NCBI GenBank assembly: GCA_024637015.1
Contig: JAGXGE010000032.1
Location: forward strand, 137,531 to 201,530
Direction of reading: 5' to 3'
Length of the DNA stretch: 64,000 nt
Origin: Aequorivita sp.
Lineage (GTDB): Bacteria > Bacteroidota > Bacteroidia > Flavobacteriales > Flavobacteriaceae
Shown: in pieces, positions 34,947 to 44,277 of the stretch
Layout of the letters: each line of letters begins with the position of its first letter
Position numbering within the stretch: the first letter of the stretch is position 1
Made by a program: the position numbers and the translations under genes
The notes under the pieces: model-generated
What the model saw: only the letters and a program-made list of their open reading frames with translations
Databases searched by the model: none
What the model was told of the DNA's origin: nothing

Positions 34947-35768
34947 TTAGAGTGTGTTTTGTAAAATGAAGTGACGATGGCGATTATCTTCTGAATCGAT
35001 CTTTACTTTGGAAGTACTTATTTTTGCAAACTCAATATTTCGAATATAGGTGTAAGCAATTTTGTAGTTATCATCTTCTCTTTCAATTTCACCACAAAAT
35101 ATTACAGGGAGGTTTTCGGGATTCAGGTTTAACTGTTCCATACAGAAAAGGGTGTAATAGATGAAATCTTCAGGAGTTTTGAAAGTATAGCTATTGCAAA
35201 GTTGAAGTTCTCCGTTTTTCAAAACAATACAGTCGAAACTATGCTTCTGAAAGTGTAAGTACATTTTCGGAAGCGAATATTTTTCCTCTTCAAGAATGGT
35301 TTTCAGCAATACCGTTGTTGAATGGTAATAATTGAAAGAGCCATATTTTTCAAAGAAAAAATTATTGATGTTCATAAATGGTACGTAAACCACAACAATG
35401 TCTAGGTTTTCCAAAACATCGTGTGCCATATAATCATTTGCCAATATTTTTGAATTGAATTTCAAATATTCGCTGGCCTTTGTTTCATCAAAAAGTGAAA
35501 TGGGAACCAAGCTATAGACCGGTGTTGAATAGATAATGGATACTTCTGAAAAGTTTGCGTTCAGAATATCGTTTTTGAACATTAAAGATTCAATATCCAT
35601 CAATAACTCCTCTGGTGTAGTACTATGGTCAAGTGCTTTTTCCAGGAAAAATTCTGTCTCTTTATTTTCAGGATTTGTCACCAAAAAAGAAAGCCCGCTC
35701 AAAGAAACTTGAACGGACAGTCTATGTTGTAATGTGTTTTGTATGTTACTTGTTTTTTGAAGCATCAT
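34947..35768 (-). CDS. DUF3822 family protein
   Basis: 273 residues, soluble, with patterns of the Bacteroidota family DUF3822 (LSVQVSLSGLSFLVTN, HFQKHSFDCIVLKNGEL, IFCGEIEREDDNY). I recall that a family member has an actin-like ATPase fold like PilM/FtsA, but that needs checking. The gene starts 23 bases before the end of the pilin-like gene and ends one base before rsmD, so the three form an operon. The start could instead be the second ATG of the ATGATG pair. Confidence 0.85.
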   Translation of the reverse strand: MMLQKTSNIQNTLQHRLSVQVSLSGLSFLVTNPENKETEFFLEKALDHSTTPEELLMDIESLMFKNDILNANFSEVSIIYSTPVYSLVPISLFDETKASEYLKFNSKILANDYMAHDVLENLDIVVVYVPFMNINNFFFEKYGSFNYYHSTTVLLKTILEEEKYSLPKMYLHFQKHSFDCIVLKNGELQLCNSYTFKTPEDFIYYTLFCMEQLNLNPENLPVIFCGEIEREDDNYKIAYTYIRNIEFAKISTSKVKIDSEDNRHRHFILQNTL

Positions 35769-36408
35769 AAATTTTTGGCCAGTTTCCGGAAGTGTTTACA
35801 TCTTCCAAAGAACCTACTTTAATGTCTGGTCCATTAACGCCATCTACTGATTGAACTTGCTTTTCTTGAGCTAAAAGATCTTTGTTAAGGTCACCCAATA
35901 CAACATCTTTTGAAATTTTTGCTTCAAATACAGAATATGTAGCGTCATTTTTCACAATTTTTCCAGCTTTAAGATCAAACTTGGCGTTTACATCTTTTAT
36001 GGGCACGTTCATCATGGTTTTGTATCTATCTGTTTTTCCAAAAAGTGAGTCTTTAACAGGAGTGAAACCCAAGGTGTCAATTAAAGATTCTTCAATAAAA
36101 TAACCTTCGTTAATTCCAAAAGCTTTGTTTTTGGCAACATCAGCATAACTTGTGTCGCGTCTTTGCGTAATGGCAAACTTGGCGGTATCAATAAAGCTAA
36201 CCAAACTATCCCAGTCTCCGGTAAAGTTTCCTGTAATTTCTTTGTGTGCCAGCTCTGCAGCTTGAATATCTTTTAAATTCTCAATTACTTTGGCGTATCG
36301 AGCTTCTTTAACTTTATTAAATTCTACCGGGCCCATAACGGAGTTGTACAGTTTCCAGCCCAAAAAGATGATGACAATCCAAAGAACAATCTGAATTACT
36401 AATTTCAT
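35746..36408 (-). CDS. membrane protein with pilin-like N-terminus
   Basis: 220 residues. One N-terminal transmembrane helix (about 3-22, VIQIVLWIVIIFLGWKLYNS) is followed by ARYAKVIENLKDIQAAELAH and GNFTGDWDSLVSFIDT. This resembles the helix-to-globular junction of type II or IV pseudopilins, though no prepilin cleavage site is visible. The rest is a periplasmic domain. Overlaps DUF3822. A TAGATTTG promoter box lies at 36451-36458. Function unknown. Confidence 0.7.
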   Translation of the reverse strand: MKLVIQIVLWIVIIFLGWKLYNSVMGPVEFNKVKEARYAKVIENLKDIQAAELAHKEITGNFTGDWDSLVSFIDTAKFAITQRRDTSYADVAKNKAFGINEGYFIEESLIDTLGFTPVKDSLFGKTDRYKTMMNVPIKDVNAKFDLKAGKIVKNDATYSVFEAKISKDVVLGDLNKDLLAQEKQVQSVDGVNGPDIKVGSLEDVNTSGNWPKIYDASKNK

Positions 36409-36450
36409 TATTGATATTATTTAAGTGTTGATTTACTAAAAGGTCTATCG

Positions 36451-36458
36451 CAAATCTA
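36451..36458 (-). promoter_or_regulatory. -7 promoter box for the pilin-like/DUF3822/rsmD operon
   Basis: The minus strand reads TAGATTTG, a full TAnnTTTG match, about 43 bases before the ATG at 36408. Confidence 0.5.
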
Positions 36459-36532
36459 CAATTTTTTTTTGTTCGTAAAAGTATATTGCGAAAAAATCAT
36501 ACCTATCTTTAAACCCTCATTGACAGGAGCAA

Positions 36533-37957
36533 ATGATGAATGTATCAGAATTTTACAGTTTTTTAAAAAATGATTTCCCTCATACTACCACTACAAAGCA
36601 GGATATTGCACTTCAATTGTTGGCAAAATTTGTGCTGAGCACGAACAAAAATGAAACCTTTTTGCTGAAAGGGTACGCTGGAACTGGAAAAACAACCATC
36701 GTAGGTTCTTTAGTGAAAAACTTAACAAAAGTAAAAAAGCGCTCGGTACTTCTGGCCCCAACGGGAAGGGCGGCTAAGGTTATCAGTAATTATTCCAATA
36801 AGCAGGCTTTTACAATTCATAAAAAAATATATTTTCCCAAAAGTGAAAAAGGATCTGTTTCCTTTAATTTACAAGAAAACAAGCACCGTGACACTATTTT
36901 TATAGTAGATGAAGCCTCGATGATCCCAGATATCAATCAAGATTCAAAACTTTTTGAAAACGGATCATTATTGGATGACTTGATGCAATATGTTTACAGT
37001 GGAAACAATTGTAAGCTACTGTTGATAGGAGATTCGGCACAGTTGCCGCCTGTACATCTTTCCATAAGTCCTGCGCTAGATTCAAGGGTTTTGGAAAACC
37101 AATATAACCGTGAAGTAATAATGCTTGAGCTGGACGAAGTGGTCCGCCAACAAAAAGACAGCGGTATTTTGGAGAACGCCACAAGAATCCGTGAGCGTTT
37201 GGACGATGAGCTTTATGAAGCGTTTAAATTTTCAGGAACTGATTTTCCAGACATTATTCGCCCAACAGACGGACAGGAAATCATGGATGCCATTAATGAT
37301 AGTTATTCGGCTTTGGGAAATGAAGACACAGTTATAATTGTGCGCTCGAACAAAAGAGCAAACCTTTACAACCAAAGCATACGCGAACGCATACTTTTTC
37401 AGGATTCGGAACTTTCGGCAGGCGATTATTTAATGGTCGTAAAGAATAATTATTTTTGGGTGGACAATGCCAGTGAAGCCGGTTTTATTGCCAATGGCGA
37501 TATTGTAGAGGTTTTGGAAATATTCGCTTTTAAAGAATTATATGGTTTTCGATTTGCTGAAGTAAAAATGCGAATGGTAGATTATCCAAATATGAAACCT
37601 TTGGAAACGGTGCTTCTTTTAGATACGCTTACTTCCGAAAGCCCTTCTCTCACATATGATGAATCAAACAAACTTTATCAGGAAGTGATGAAGGATTACG
37701 TGAACGAAAAATCAAAATACAAGAAGTTTTTGGCTGTAAAAAACAACAAATATTTTAACGCGCTTCAAGTTAAATTCAGCTATGCCATCACGTGCCATAA
37801 ATCGCAGGGCGGGCAATGGAACACCGTTTTTGTTGAGCAGCCTTATCTTCCCAATGGAATAGATAAAGAATATCTGCGCTGGCTTTACACAGCCATAACT
37901 CGGGCCCGCGAAAAATTGTATCTAATAGGTTTTAAAGACGAATTTTTTGTAGATTAG
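36533..37957 (+). CDS. RecD-like ATP-dependent helicase
   Basis: 474 residues, superfamily 1. Walker A LLKGYAGTGKTTIVGSL, Walker B FIVDEASMIPD, LLIGDSAQLPP, and a C-terminal UvrD_C_2 module with SYAITCHKSQGGQWNTVFVE and YTAITRAREKLYLIG. It is shorter than RecD2 and lacks the N-terminal HhH region. An AGGAG sequence just before ATGATG is a rare Shine-Dalgarno-like site for this phylum. It acts in DNA repair or recombination; the partner is unknown. Confidence 0.88.
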   Translation: MMNVSEFYSFLKNDFPHTTTTKQDIALQLLAKFVLSTNKNETFLLKGYAGTGKTTIVGSLVKNLTKVKKRSVLLAPTGRAAKVISNYSNKQAFTIHKKIYFPKSEKGSVSFNLQENKHRDTIFIVDEASMIPDINQDSKLFENGSLLDDLMQYVYSGNNCKLLLIGDSAQLPPVHLSISPALDSRVLENQYNREVIMLELDEVVRQQKDSGILENATRIRERLDDELYEAFKFSGTDFPDIIRPTDGQEIMDAINDSYSALGNEDTVIIVRSNKRANLYNQSIRERILFQDSELSAGDYLMVVKNNYFWVDNASEAGFIANGDIVEVLEIFAFKELYGFRFAEVKMRMVDYPNMKPLETVLLLDTLTSESPSLTYDESNKLYQEVMKDYVNEKSKYKKFLAVKNNKYFNALQVKFSYAITCHKSQGGQWNTVFVEQPYLPNGIDKEYLRWLYTAITRAREKLYLIGFKDEFFVD

Positions 37958-38040
37958 TATTTTGAGTGTCCAGTAAGCAGTGGACTGTTGCAGTTTTCAG
38001 TATTCATTTTTATGAAATTTCATAAACTCATCGACAAATT
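37958..38040. repeat. CAGT-word spacer
   Basis: Contains CCAGTAAGCAGTGGACTGTTGCAGTTTTCAGT, related to the chain at 17270-17310. No promoter box is visible. Confidence 0.4.
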
Positions 38041-38619
38041 ATGGAAACGTTCGATATAATAATCAGCATTTTTCTGGGCATTGGCCTAGCGGCAGCCGTT
38101 GGCTTCCGTGTGTTTTTACCTCTGCTGATTTTAAGTTTGGCGGGGTATTACGATATTATTCCACTTAATGAAAGTTGGCAATGGGTTGGAAGTCTTACCG
38201 TAGTTATCACAATGGGAGTCGCCACTTTAATAGAAATTTTCGGGTATTATATTCCTTGGTTGGACAATTTGCTGGACACAATAGCTTTACCCTTGGCAAC
38301 TTTGGCCGGTACTGCAGTTATGGTCGCCACGATTACAGATTTGAGCCCCATGACAACTTGGGCCTTAGCAATTATCGCTGGCGGTGGAACAGCCGCGGCA
38401 ATTAAAGGAAATACTTCCGCTGCCCGGCTTACCTCCAGTGCTACAACAGGAGGAATTGCAAATCCTGTTTTGAGTACTGTAGAAACGGGCACTTCCATAG
38501 TTATGGCAATCGCTTCTATTTTTGTACCGATTATAGCATTTATATTGGTATTATTCCTGTTTTTCGTAATTTTCAGGTTTTATAAAAAGCTTCGAAAAAA
38601 ACGATTGCCAAGAACTTAA
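38041..38619 (+). CDS. DUF4126 family membrane protein
   Basis: 192 residues with about five hydrophobic segments. The glycine-rich core IIAGGGTAAAIKGNTSAARLTSSATTGGIANPVLS is typical of DUF4126. Basic C-terminal tail. Integral membrane protein of unknown function, 36 bases before the Kdo gene. Confidence 0.85.
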   Translation: METFDIIISIFLGIGLAAAVGFRVFLPLLILSLAGYYDIIPLNESWQWVGSLTVVITMGVATLIEIFGYYIPWLDNLLDTIALPLATLAGTAVMVATITDLSPMTTWALAIIAGGGTAAAIKGNTSAARLTSSATTGGIANPVLSTVETGTSIVMAIASIFVPIIAFILVLFLFFVIFRFYKKLRKKRLPRT

Positions 38620-38655
38620 TCTTCTTATTTTTGAATTCATTTTAAAAACTTTGTC

Positions 38656-40485
38656 TTGAAAATAATAGCAATGATTCCAGCGCGATACGGCGCATCTAGA
38701 TTTCCAGGAAAATTAATGCAGGATTTGGGTGGAAAACCCGTGATAGTTCGAACTTACGAAGCTGCAAAAGCGACAGATCTTTTTGATGAGGTATATGTAG
38801 TTACGGATAGCAACGTTATTTTTCAGGAAATTGAAATGAACGGCGGAAAGGCTATTATGAGTCAAAAAGAACACGACTGCGGCAGTGATCGCATTGCCGA
38901 AGCTGTTGAAAGTATGGACGTGGATATTGTGGTGAACGTGCAGGGAGACGAGCCTTTCACAAGTAGGGAGGGGCTGGAAAAAGTTCTTGCAGTATTTAAT
39001 GAACCCGATGCAGACAAAATAGATTTGGCATCTTTGATGACCGAAATTCACGACTGGAAAGAGATTAGCGATCCCAATTGCGTAAAAGTAATTGTAGATA
39101 AAAATAATTTTGCGCTTTATTTTTCCCGTTCGCCGATTCCGTATCCTAGGGATAAGAATGTGGGCATTCAATATTATAAGCACAAGGGCATCTACGCTTT
39201 CAGAAAGCAAGCTATTATGGATTTTTATCGCTTGCCAATGCGTTCATTGGAAGCTGTGGAAAAAATAGAATGCATACGCTATTTGGAATATGGGAAAAAT
39301 ATAAAAATGGCTGTTTCAAACACAACGGGTGTTGAAATTGATACTCCAGAAGATCTTGTAAAGGCTAATAAAATTCTAAAAGAAAAGAAGTCCGAAAGTG
39401 TGAACAACAAATTTCGTAATTTCCCAATGGTTCCAAAAGTGGTTTTTGGGGAAGGATGTTTTGACCAACTTTCATATATTCTTTCTATCCAAAAGCAAGA
39501 GAAAGCTCCATTTATATTTTTGGTGGATAACGTTTTTAAAGCAAATACTGAATTTTTGGACAGGATAAATCTTCGCTTCAATGATAAATTAATTTTTGTT
39601 TCTGCCGAAGAAGAGCCAAAAACTTCTCAAGTGGATAATTTAGTGAAGGATATTAAAGCTGAATTCATACATACTCCTTCGGGAATTATAGGCATTGGTG
39701 GCGGCACCGTGATGGATTTGGCTAAAGCAGTTTCCATAATGCTTACAAACAAAGGAAGCGCAGCTGATTACCAAGGTTGGGATTTGGTGAATAAAAAGGC
39801 CGTTTATCACGTAGGTATACCAACAATTTCTGGTACCGGCGCCGAAGTTTCCCGAACAACCGTTTTAACAGGACCAGTGCGTAAATTGGGTATTAATAGT
39901 GACTTCACCCCATTTGATCAAGTAATACTTGACCCAGAACTCACCAAAGGCGTTTCAAAAAATCAATGGTTTTATACGGGAATGGACTGTTTTATTCATT
40001 GTGTGGAATCTTTGAATGGTACATTTTTGAATGCATTCAGCCAGAGTTATGGCGAGAAGGCATATGATCTTTGTATGGAAATATTTTTGGGCGATTCACT
40101 TTCTGAGGAAGAATCCCGCGCCAAATTAATGATGGCTTCATGGCATGGCGGAATGAGCATTGCTTACTCGCAAGTAGGTGTTGCACATGCAATGAGCTAT
40201 GGGCTTGGCTACGTATTAGGCACAAAACACGGAGTAGGAAACTGTATTGTTTTTCAATATTTGAAAGAATTTTATCCAAAGGATGTGGCACTTTTTAATA
40301 AAATGGTAGAAAAGTATGGTGTTGAAATTCCTCAGGGAATCTGCAAAAACCTTTCTGAGGAACAAATGGATACAATGATTACTGTTGCAATGGCAATGAT
40401 TCCACTTTGGGAAAATGCTCTTGGCAATGATTGGGAAGCCATAATTACACGCGAAAAACTAAAACAATTGTATCTGAAAATGTAG
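38656..40485 (+). CDS. kdsB: fused CMP-Kdo synthetase and Kdo-8-oxidase-like alcohol dehydrogenase
   Basis: 609 residues from a TTG start, giving [21 protein letters not shown], the standard KdsB beginning. Residues 1-250 are CMP-Kdo synthetase: [52 protein letters not shown]. From about residue 255 an iron-type alcohol dehydrogenase follows: [44 protein letters not shown] and metal-site patterns DCFIHCVES and [11 protein letters not shown]. This half resembles KdnB, which oxidises Kdo at C8 in Shewanella before transamination by KdnA. The fusion predicts 8-amino-Kdo made and activated by one polypeptide. No KdnA is in the window. The reading frame is unbroken. Confidence 0.88.
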   Translation: MKIIAMIPARYGASRFPGKLMQDLGGKPVIVRTYEAAKATDLFDEVYVVTDSNVIFQEIEMNGGKAIMSQKEHDCGSDRIAEAVESMDVDIVVNVQGDEPFTSREGLEKVLAVFNEPDADKIDLASLMTEIHDWKEISDPNCVKVIVDKNNFALYFSRSPIPYPRDKNVGIQYYKHKGIYAFRKQAIMDFYRLPMRSLEAVEKIECIRYLEYGKNIKMAVSNTTGVEIDTPEDLVKANKILKEKKSESVNNKFRNFPMVPKVVFGEGCFDQLSYILSIQKQEKAPFIFLVDNVFKANTEFLDRINLRFNDKLIFVSAEEEPKTSQVDNLVKDIKAEFIHTPSGIIGIGGGTVMDLAKAVSIMLTNKGSAADYQGWDLVNKKAVYHVGIPTISGTGAEVSRTTVLTGPVRKLGINSDFTPFDQVILDPELTKGVSKNQWFYTGMDCFIHCVESLNGTFLNAFSQSYGEKAYDLCMEIFLGDSLSEEESRAKLMMASWHGGMSIAYSQVGVAHAMSYGLGYVLGTKHGVGNCIVFQYLKEFYPKDVALFNKMVEKYGVEIPQGICKNLSEEQMDTMITVAMAMIPLWENALGNDWEAIITREKLKQLYLKM

Positions 40486-40505
40486 TTTCAGAATAAAATC
40501 CGTTC

Positions 40506-41042
40506 ATGGGAATCACAAAATTTGTTTTTGAAAAAATAATGGGCTGGCGCATAGAGGGTGCTTTCGATCCAACTGTTAAAAAAGCTGTGATAATCGTCGT
40601 TCCACACACTAGTTGGCATGACTTCTATCTGGGGTTATTTACGCGTAGATTGACAAAAACCCAAATTAATTATATTGCTAAAAAAGAATTATTTCGACAG
40701 CCTTTTGGTTGGTATTTCCGCTGGACAGGAGGCGAGATGCTTGACCGAACACCTGGCCAAAACAAGGTAGAAGCAATTGCTGAAATTTTTAAGGAGAAAG
40801 ATGAATTTCGTTTGGCGATGTCTCCCGAAGGAACCCGAAAAAAAGTATTGATATGGAAAACGGGTTATTATTATATTGCAATGGCAGCTAATGTTCCTAT
40901 TATCTGCGTCGCTTTTGATTATCTAATAAAAACAATAATAATAAATAAGGCTTTTTACCCAACCGGAAATATAGATGAAGACACAATTAAACTGCGTTCT
41001 TTTTATAAAGGTATCGTTGGAAAAAAGAAAGAATATTCTTAA
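40506..41042 (+). CDS. lysophospholipid acyltransferase family protein
   Basis: 178 residues, short PlsC-like protein. The HX4D motif is PHTSWHDFYLG, the EGTR motif is SPEGTRKK, and FRWTGGEMLDRTPGQNK lies between. It transfers acyl chains to glycerophospholipids or a related acceptor at the inner membrane. It follows the KdsB-KdnB fusion by 20 bases, so an envelope lipid or LPS role is plausible. Confidence 0.85.
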   Translation: MGITKFVFEKIMGWRIEGAFDPTVKKAVIIVVPHTSWHDFYLGLFTRRLTKTQINYIAKKELFRQPFGWYFRWTGGEMLDRTPGQNKVEAIAEIFKEKDEFRLAMSPEGTRKKVLIWKTGYYYIAMAANVPIICVAFDYLIKTIIINKAFYPTGNIDEDTIKLRSFYKGIVGKKKEYS

Positions 41043-41073
41043 TTTAAAAGTTGTTAAACGAACTCTATTTCAT

Positions 41074-41122
41074 TGCTTAACTATTTTAAAATCAAGTGTT
41101 GTTGTTAAAAATTAGTTAAGCA
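41074..41122 (+). terminator. possible terminator after the acyltransferase
   Basis: TGCTTAACTA (41074-41083) pairs perfectly with TAGTTAAGCA (41113-41122). The loop is long (29 bases), and TTCACTTTTTTTT follows. Confidence 0.45.
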
Positions 41123-41184
41123 TTCACTTTTTTTTAAATATCTAAAATCTTATTGCTAATTATGCTTAAAATTTAAAACTGATT

Positions 41185-42216
41185 ATGAAAAATATAAAAT
41201 TTTTAATTCCCATTTTCGCTATAACATTCTTATTCCTTTCTTGCAGTAATGAAGATAATGGCATTGGAAGTGGAGACCCAATACCAATCCCTGTTCTAGC
41301 TACTGTTTATGCTACAAGTAATACAAACAAGGCTATTGCTGTTTATGATTTCACATCAAATGGCATTGCGCTAGGTTCAATATTGACAGGATCTGACGAT
41401 AATGAGGGTGTATATTATGACGATGATGCTGACGAACTCGCTGTGGTTTCTAGGACACAATCTACAATAAACACCTATTCTAATGTTGAAAATACTGAAA
41501 GCGGCAATACATTAAACCTGTTTCTTTCAAGTGATTCCGTTTTGGAAAGTCCACGTGATATAGCAGTTAAAGATGATATATACATTGTTTCAGACAATGC
41601 GGATGTTGATGGAGACCCGAATACTGAAGAGGGAAGGTTCTTTGTTTTTAAGCGTGATGCTAATGGATATACCCTTCGTAATATTGTAACCGTAAATTAT
41701 GCTGTATGGGGAATTCAGCTAATCGGAAACGATCTTTATACCGTTGTTGATAAAACTGCGGATGTAGCTGTATTGAAAAATTTCATTTCAACATACACAA
41801 CAGATGTTACTGCAGCGCCAGATAAACAAATTACTATAGAAGGAATTACCCGTACCCACGGAATAACTGAAGATGGAGGATTTGTAGTTATTACTGACAT
41901 TGGAGATGCAACAAACGAAAGTGATGGTGGTTTCAATTTTATTAATGGTTTTGTAACAAAGTTTGATGCAACACCAAATGGTGAAACACTAACTTTTTCT
42001 GGAAATCAAGTGAGAGTTTCAGGTGCATTAACGGAACTTGGAAATCCTGTTTCTGTAGAATATGATAGTCCAAGCCAGACAGTCTTTATTGCTGAACGCG
42101 AAAATGATGGTGGGAAAGTATTATTTTTTAATGAAATTGGCGCTGGAGGTAATTTAGTGCCAACCTTAAGCTCAGAGTTTCCTGGGGCTTCATCCTTGTT
42201 TTATATAGACAGGTAA
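41185..42216 (+). CDS. beta-propeller-like lipoprotein
   Basis: 343 residues. Lipoprotein signal MKNIKFLIPIFAITFLFLSC with Cys20. Repeated blade-like strands (ATVYATSNTNKAIAVYDF, ESPRDIAVKDDIYIVSDN, TRTHGITEDGGFVVITDIGD, PVSVEYDSPSQTVFIAERE) suggest a seven-bladed propeller like YncE or NHL proteins. Envelope-attached, function unknown. Confidence 0.8.
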   Translation: MKNIKFLIPIFAITFLFLSCSNEDNGIGSGDPIPIPVLATVYATSNTNKAIAVYDFTSNGIALGSILTGSDDNEGVYYDDDADELAVVSRTQSTINTYSNVENTESGNTLNLFLSSDSVLESPRDIAVKDDIYIVSDNADVDGDPNTEEGRFFVFKRDANGYTLRNIVTVNYAVWGIQLIGNDLYTVVDKTADVAVLKNFISTYTTDVTAAPDKQITIEGITRTHGITEDGGFVVITDIGDATNESDGGFNFINGFVTKFDATPNGETLTFSGNQVRVSGALTELGNPVSVEYDSPSQTVFIAERENDGGKVLFFNEIGAGGNLVPTLSSEFPGASSLFYIDR

Positions 42217-42242
42217 TATTTTTTATTGATTTGAAATAAAAT

Positions 42243-42965
42243 TTATTCTTCTGAAGATTCCTCCATAGTGTGATATACGTTTTGAACGTCATCATCTTCT
42301 TCAATCTTTTCCAAAAGTTTTTCGACATCGGCAGCTTCCTCTGCGGTTAATTTTTTGGTGACTTGCGGAATCTGTTCAAAACCTGAAGAAAGAATTTCAA
42401 TTTTGTTTTCTTCCAAATAAGATTGAATTGCACCGAAACTTTCGAAAGGGGCGTAGATCATTATTCCATCTTCATCCTCAAAAATTTCCTCAACGCCGTG
42501 GTCTATCAATTCCAGTTCCAGTTCTTCGATATCCAAACCTTCCGGATTTATTCTGAAGTTACACGTATGGTCAAACATAAATGAAACGGAACCAGAAGTA
42601 CCCATACTACCATCACATTTGTTGAAATAGCTGCGGATATTTGCAACGGTACGGGTGTTATTATCTGTAGCAGTTTCAATCAAAATAGCGATGCCGTGTG
42701 GCGCGTAGCCTTCAAAAAGAACTTCTTTGTAATCGCCCAAACTTTTGTCACTGGCTCGTTTTATGGCACGCTCCACGTTGTCTTTAGGCATATTAACAGC
42801 CTTTGCGTTTTGTATTACCGCCCGAAGTCTTGAATTGGCATCCGGATCGGGACCGCCTTCTTTAACGGCCATTACAATGTCCTTACCAATACGTGTAAAT
42901 GCTTTGGACATAGCAGACCAACGCTTCATTTTTCTTGCTTTTCTGAATTCAAAAGCTCTTCCCAT
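42243..42965 (-). CDS. yebC: YebC/PmpR-family regulator
   Basis: 240 residues. GRAFEFRKARKMKRWSAMSK, FTRIGKDIVMAVKEGGPDPD and ANSRLRAVIQNAKAVNMPKDN are the family signature, with the acidic middle domain FEGYAPHGIAILIETATDNN. Members act as transcription regulators or in translation of difficult peptide stretches. Independent unit downstream of the phhB terminator. Confidence 0.94.
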   Translation of the reverse strand: MGRAFEFRKARKMKRWSAMSKAFTRIGKDIVMAVKEGGPDPDANSRLRAVIQNAKAVNMPKDNVERAIKRASDKSLGDYKEVLFEGYAPHGIAILIETATDNNTRTVANIRSYFNKCDGSMGTSGSVSFMFDHTCNFRINPEGLDIEELELELIDHGVEEIFEDEDGIMIYAPFESFGAIQSYLEENKIEILSSGFEQIPQVTKKLTAEEAADVEKLLEKIEEDDDVQNVYHTMEESSEE

Positions 42966-43034
42966 AAATTATTATCTATTAGTATTATTTATTTCCTAAT
43001 TATTGAAATAGAAGTTTCAAATATAAAAAAATAG

Positions 43035-43083
43035 AAATTACAAGTACCAAATTCCAATAATAGGAATTTGGTACTTGTAATTT
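43035..43083 (-). terminator. 21-bp perfect hairpin terminator
   Basis: AAATTACAAGTACCAAATTCC and its exact complement around AATAATA. On the minus strand a T-run (TATTTTTTT) follows. It ends the phhB transcript and separates it from yebC. Confidence 0.88.
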
Positions 43084-43097
43084 CATATTCATAATTT

Positions 43098-43379
43098 TTA
43101 GCCAATAAGATCATCAATATTCTTTGCAAACTCAAAATCCTTCTCGGTAACACCGTCAGCATCGTGGGTGGAAAGATAAATTTCCAATGAATTGTAAACG
43201 TTGCTCCACTCTGGATGGTGTTGCATCTTTTCGGCTTCAAAAGCAATTCGGGTCATTGCGGAAAATGCTTCCTTGAAATCCTCAAATTCAAAAATGGTGT
43301 GCAATGCGCCTTCGTGATAATCCCAACCTTCAAATTCCTTTAATTTTTCGTTGATCTGTTTTTCTGATAAAGCTTTCAT
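43098..43379 (-). CDS. phhB: 4a-hydroxytetrahydrobiopterin dehydratase
   Basis: 93 residues. The active-site motif is EKMQHHPEWSNVYNSLEIYLSTHDADGVTEKD. It recycles the pterin cofactor of aromatic amino-acid hydroxylases; no hydroxylase gene is in this window. Lies 15 bases after the SDR gene on the same strand. Confidence 0.93.
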   Translation of the reverse strand: MKALSEKQINEKLKEFEGWDYHEGALHTIFEFEDFKEAFSAMTRIAFEAEKMQHHPEWSNVYNSLEIYLSTHDADGVTEKDFEFAKNIDDLIG

Positions 43380-43393
43380 CTGTATATAATATT

Positions 43394-44254
43394 TTATTTA
43401 ATTGATATAATCTCTTCATTTAGGCTAGATTCTTCAATAATCTGTGCGACAGTAATTTGTTTTGAGATTGGTAACTTATTTTCTTTTGGAAGAATAGCGT
43501 GATACCGATCTTCATTACTACTAAAAACACTTTTAAAGATAGGCATTTTATCACCCATTTTTGAAGTAATTTCCCGAAAAAGATCTTCGTGGTGTACCAT
43601 ATCATTGCTCGCCAAGTGAAAAATTCCACGAAGCGATTGGTTTATTATATAATGAATTTGCTGGCATACTTTGTTAATGGTCGTGGTAGTAATCACCAAA
43701 TTTGGAAAGACCTCAAAAGTAGCTTGGTGACGAATGCACTGTCTTAAATGTAGAACTTCGGGTGAGTTGATGCCAAGTACCATAGGTAGCCTCAAAATTG
43801 CTGTTTGCAGGGGAATGGTTTCCAACAATAATTTTTCAACTGAAATTTTAAATTTCCCCGAAGCTGTTTGCGATAATGTTATATCATTTTCATACGAGGG
43901 ATGTCTAAATTTCCCATCAAATACTTCCGAAGAAGAAATGTACAGAATGGAACAATCTGCATCTGCATTTATCAGTGCATAATTCACAATCTGTTTATGC
44001 GCTTCAACTAGCCCCTTATGATCTCCTTTAATTACCGAAATTATAATTGTAGGTTGAATTTTATTTAGCAGCAAAAACATCGAATCTTCTTCCACACAAA
44101 AATTATGGAAAACTTGATTCTCTGAAAAAGCGCCGTACTGTTGACAGTAGGTACAATGAACCTCAAAATAGGAGAGAAGCTCTTTGTAGATGGCGTTGCC
44201 AATAAAGCCACTACCACCCAAAATTAAAATCCGTTGCTTTTCTACTTTCTTCAT
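43394..44254 (-). CDS. RmlD-like NAD(P)-dependent epimerase/reductase
   Basis: 286 residues, extended SDR. NAD motif ILGGSGFIGNAIYKEL near the N-terminus. A YISSSEVFDGKFRHPSYEND stretch is like the RmlD active-site region, but the Tyr-x3-Lys pair is not clear, so the exact activity is uncertain. The likely role is dTDP-sugar or other nucleotide-sugar metabolism. It lies between glutaminase and phhB on the same strand. Confidence 0.75.
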   Translation of the reverse strand: MKKVEKQRILILGGSGFIGNAIYKELLSYFEVHCTYCQQYGAFSENQVFHNFCVEEDSMFLLLNKIQPTIIISVIKGDHKGLVEAHKQIVNYALINADADCSILYISSSEVFDGKFRHPSYENDITLSQTASGKFKISVEKLLLETIPLQTAILRLPMVLGINSPEVLHLRQCIRHQATFEVFPNLVITTTTINKVCQQIHYIINQSLRGIFHLASNDMVHHEDLFREITSKMGDKMPIFKSVFSSNEDRYHAILPKENKLPISKQITVAQIIEESSLNEEIISIK

Positions 44255-44277
44255 CCGTAAATCCTTTCCCTAAATTC

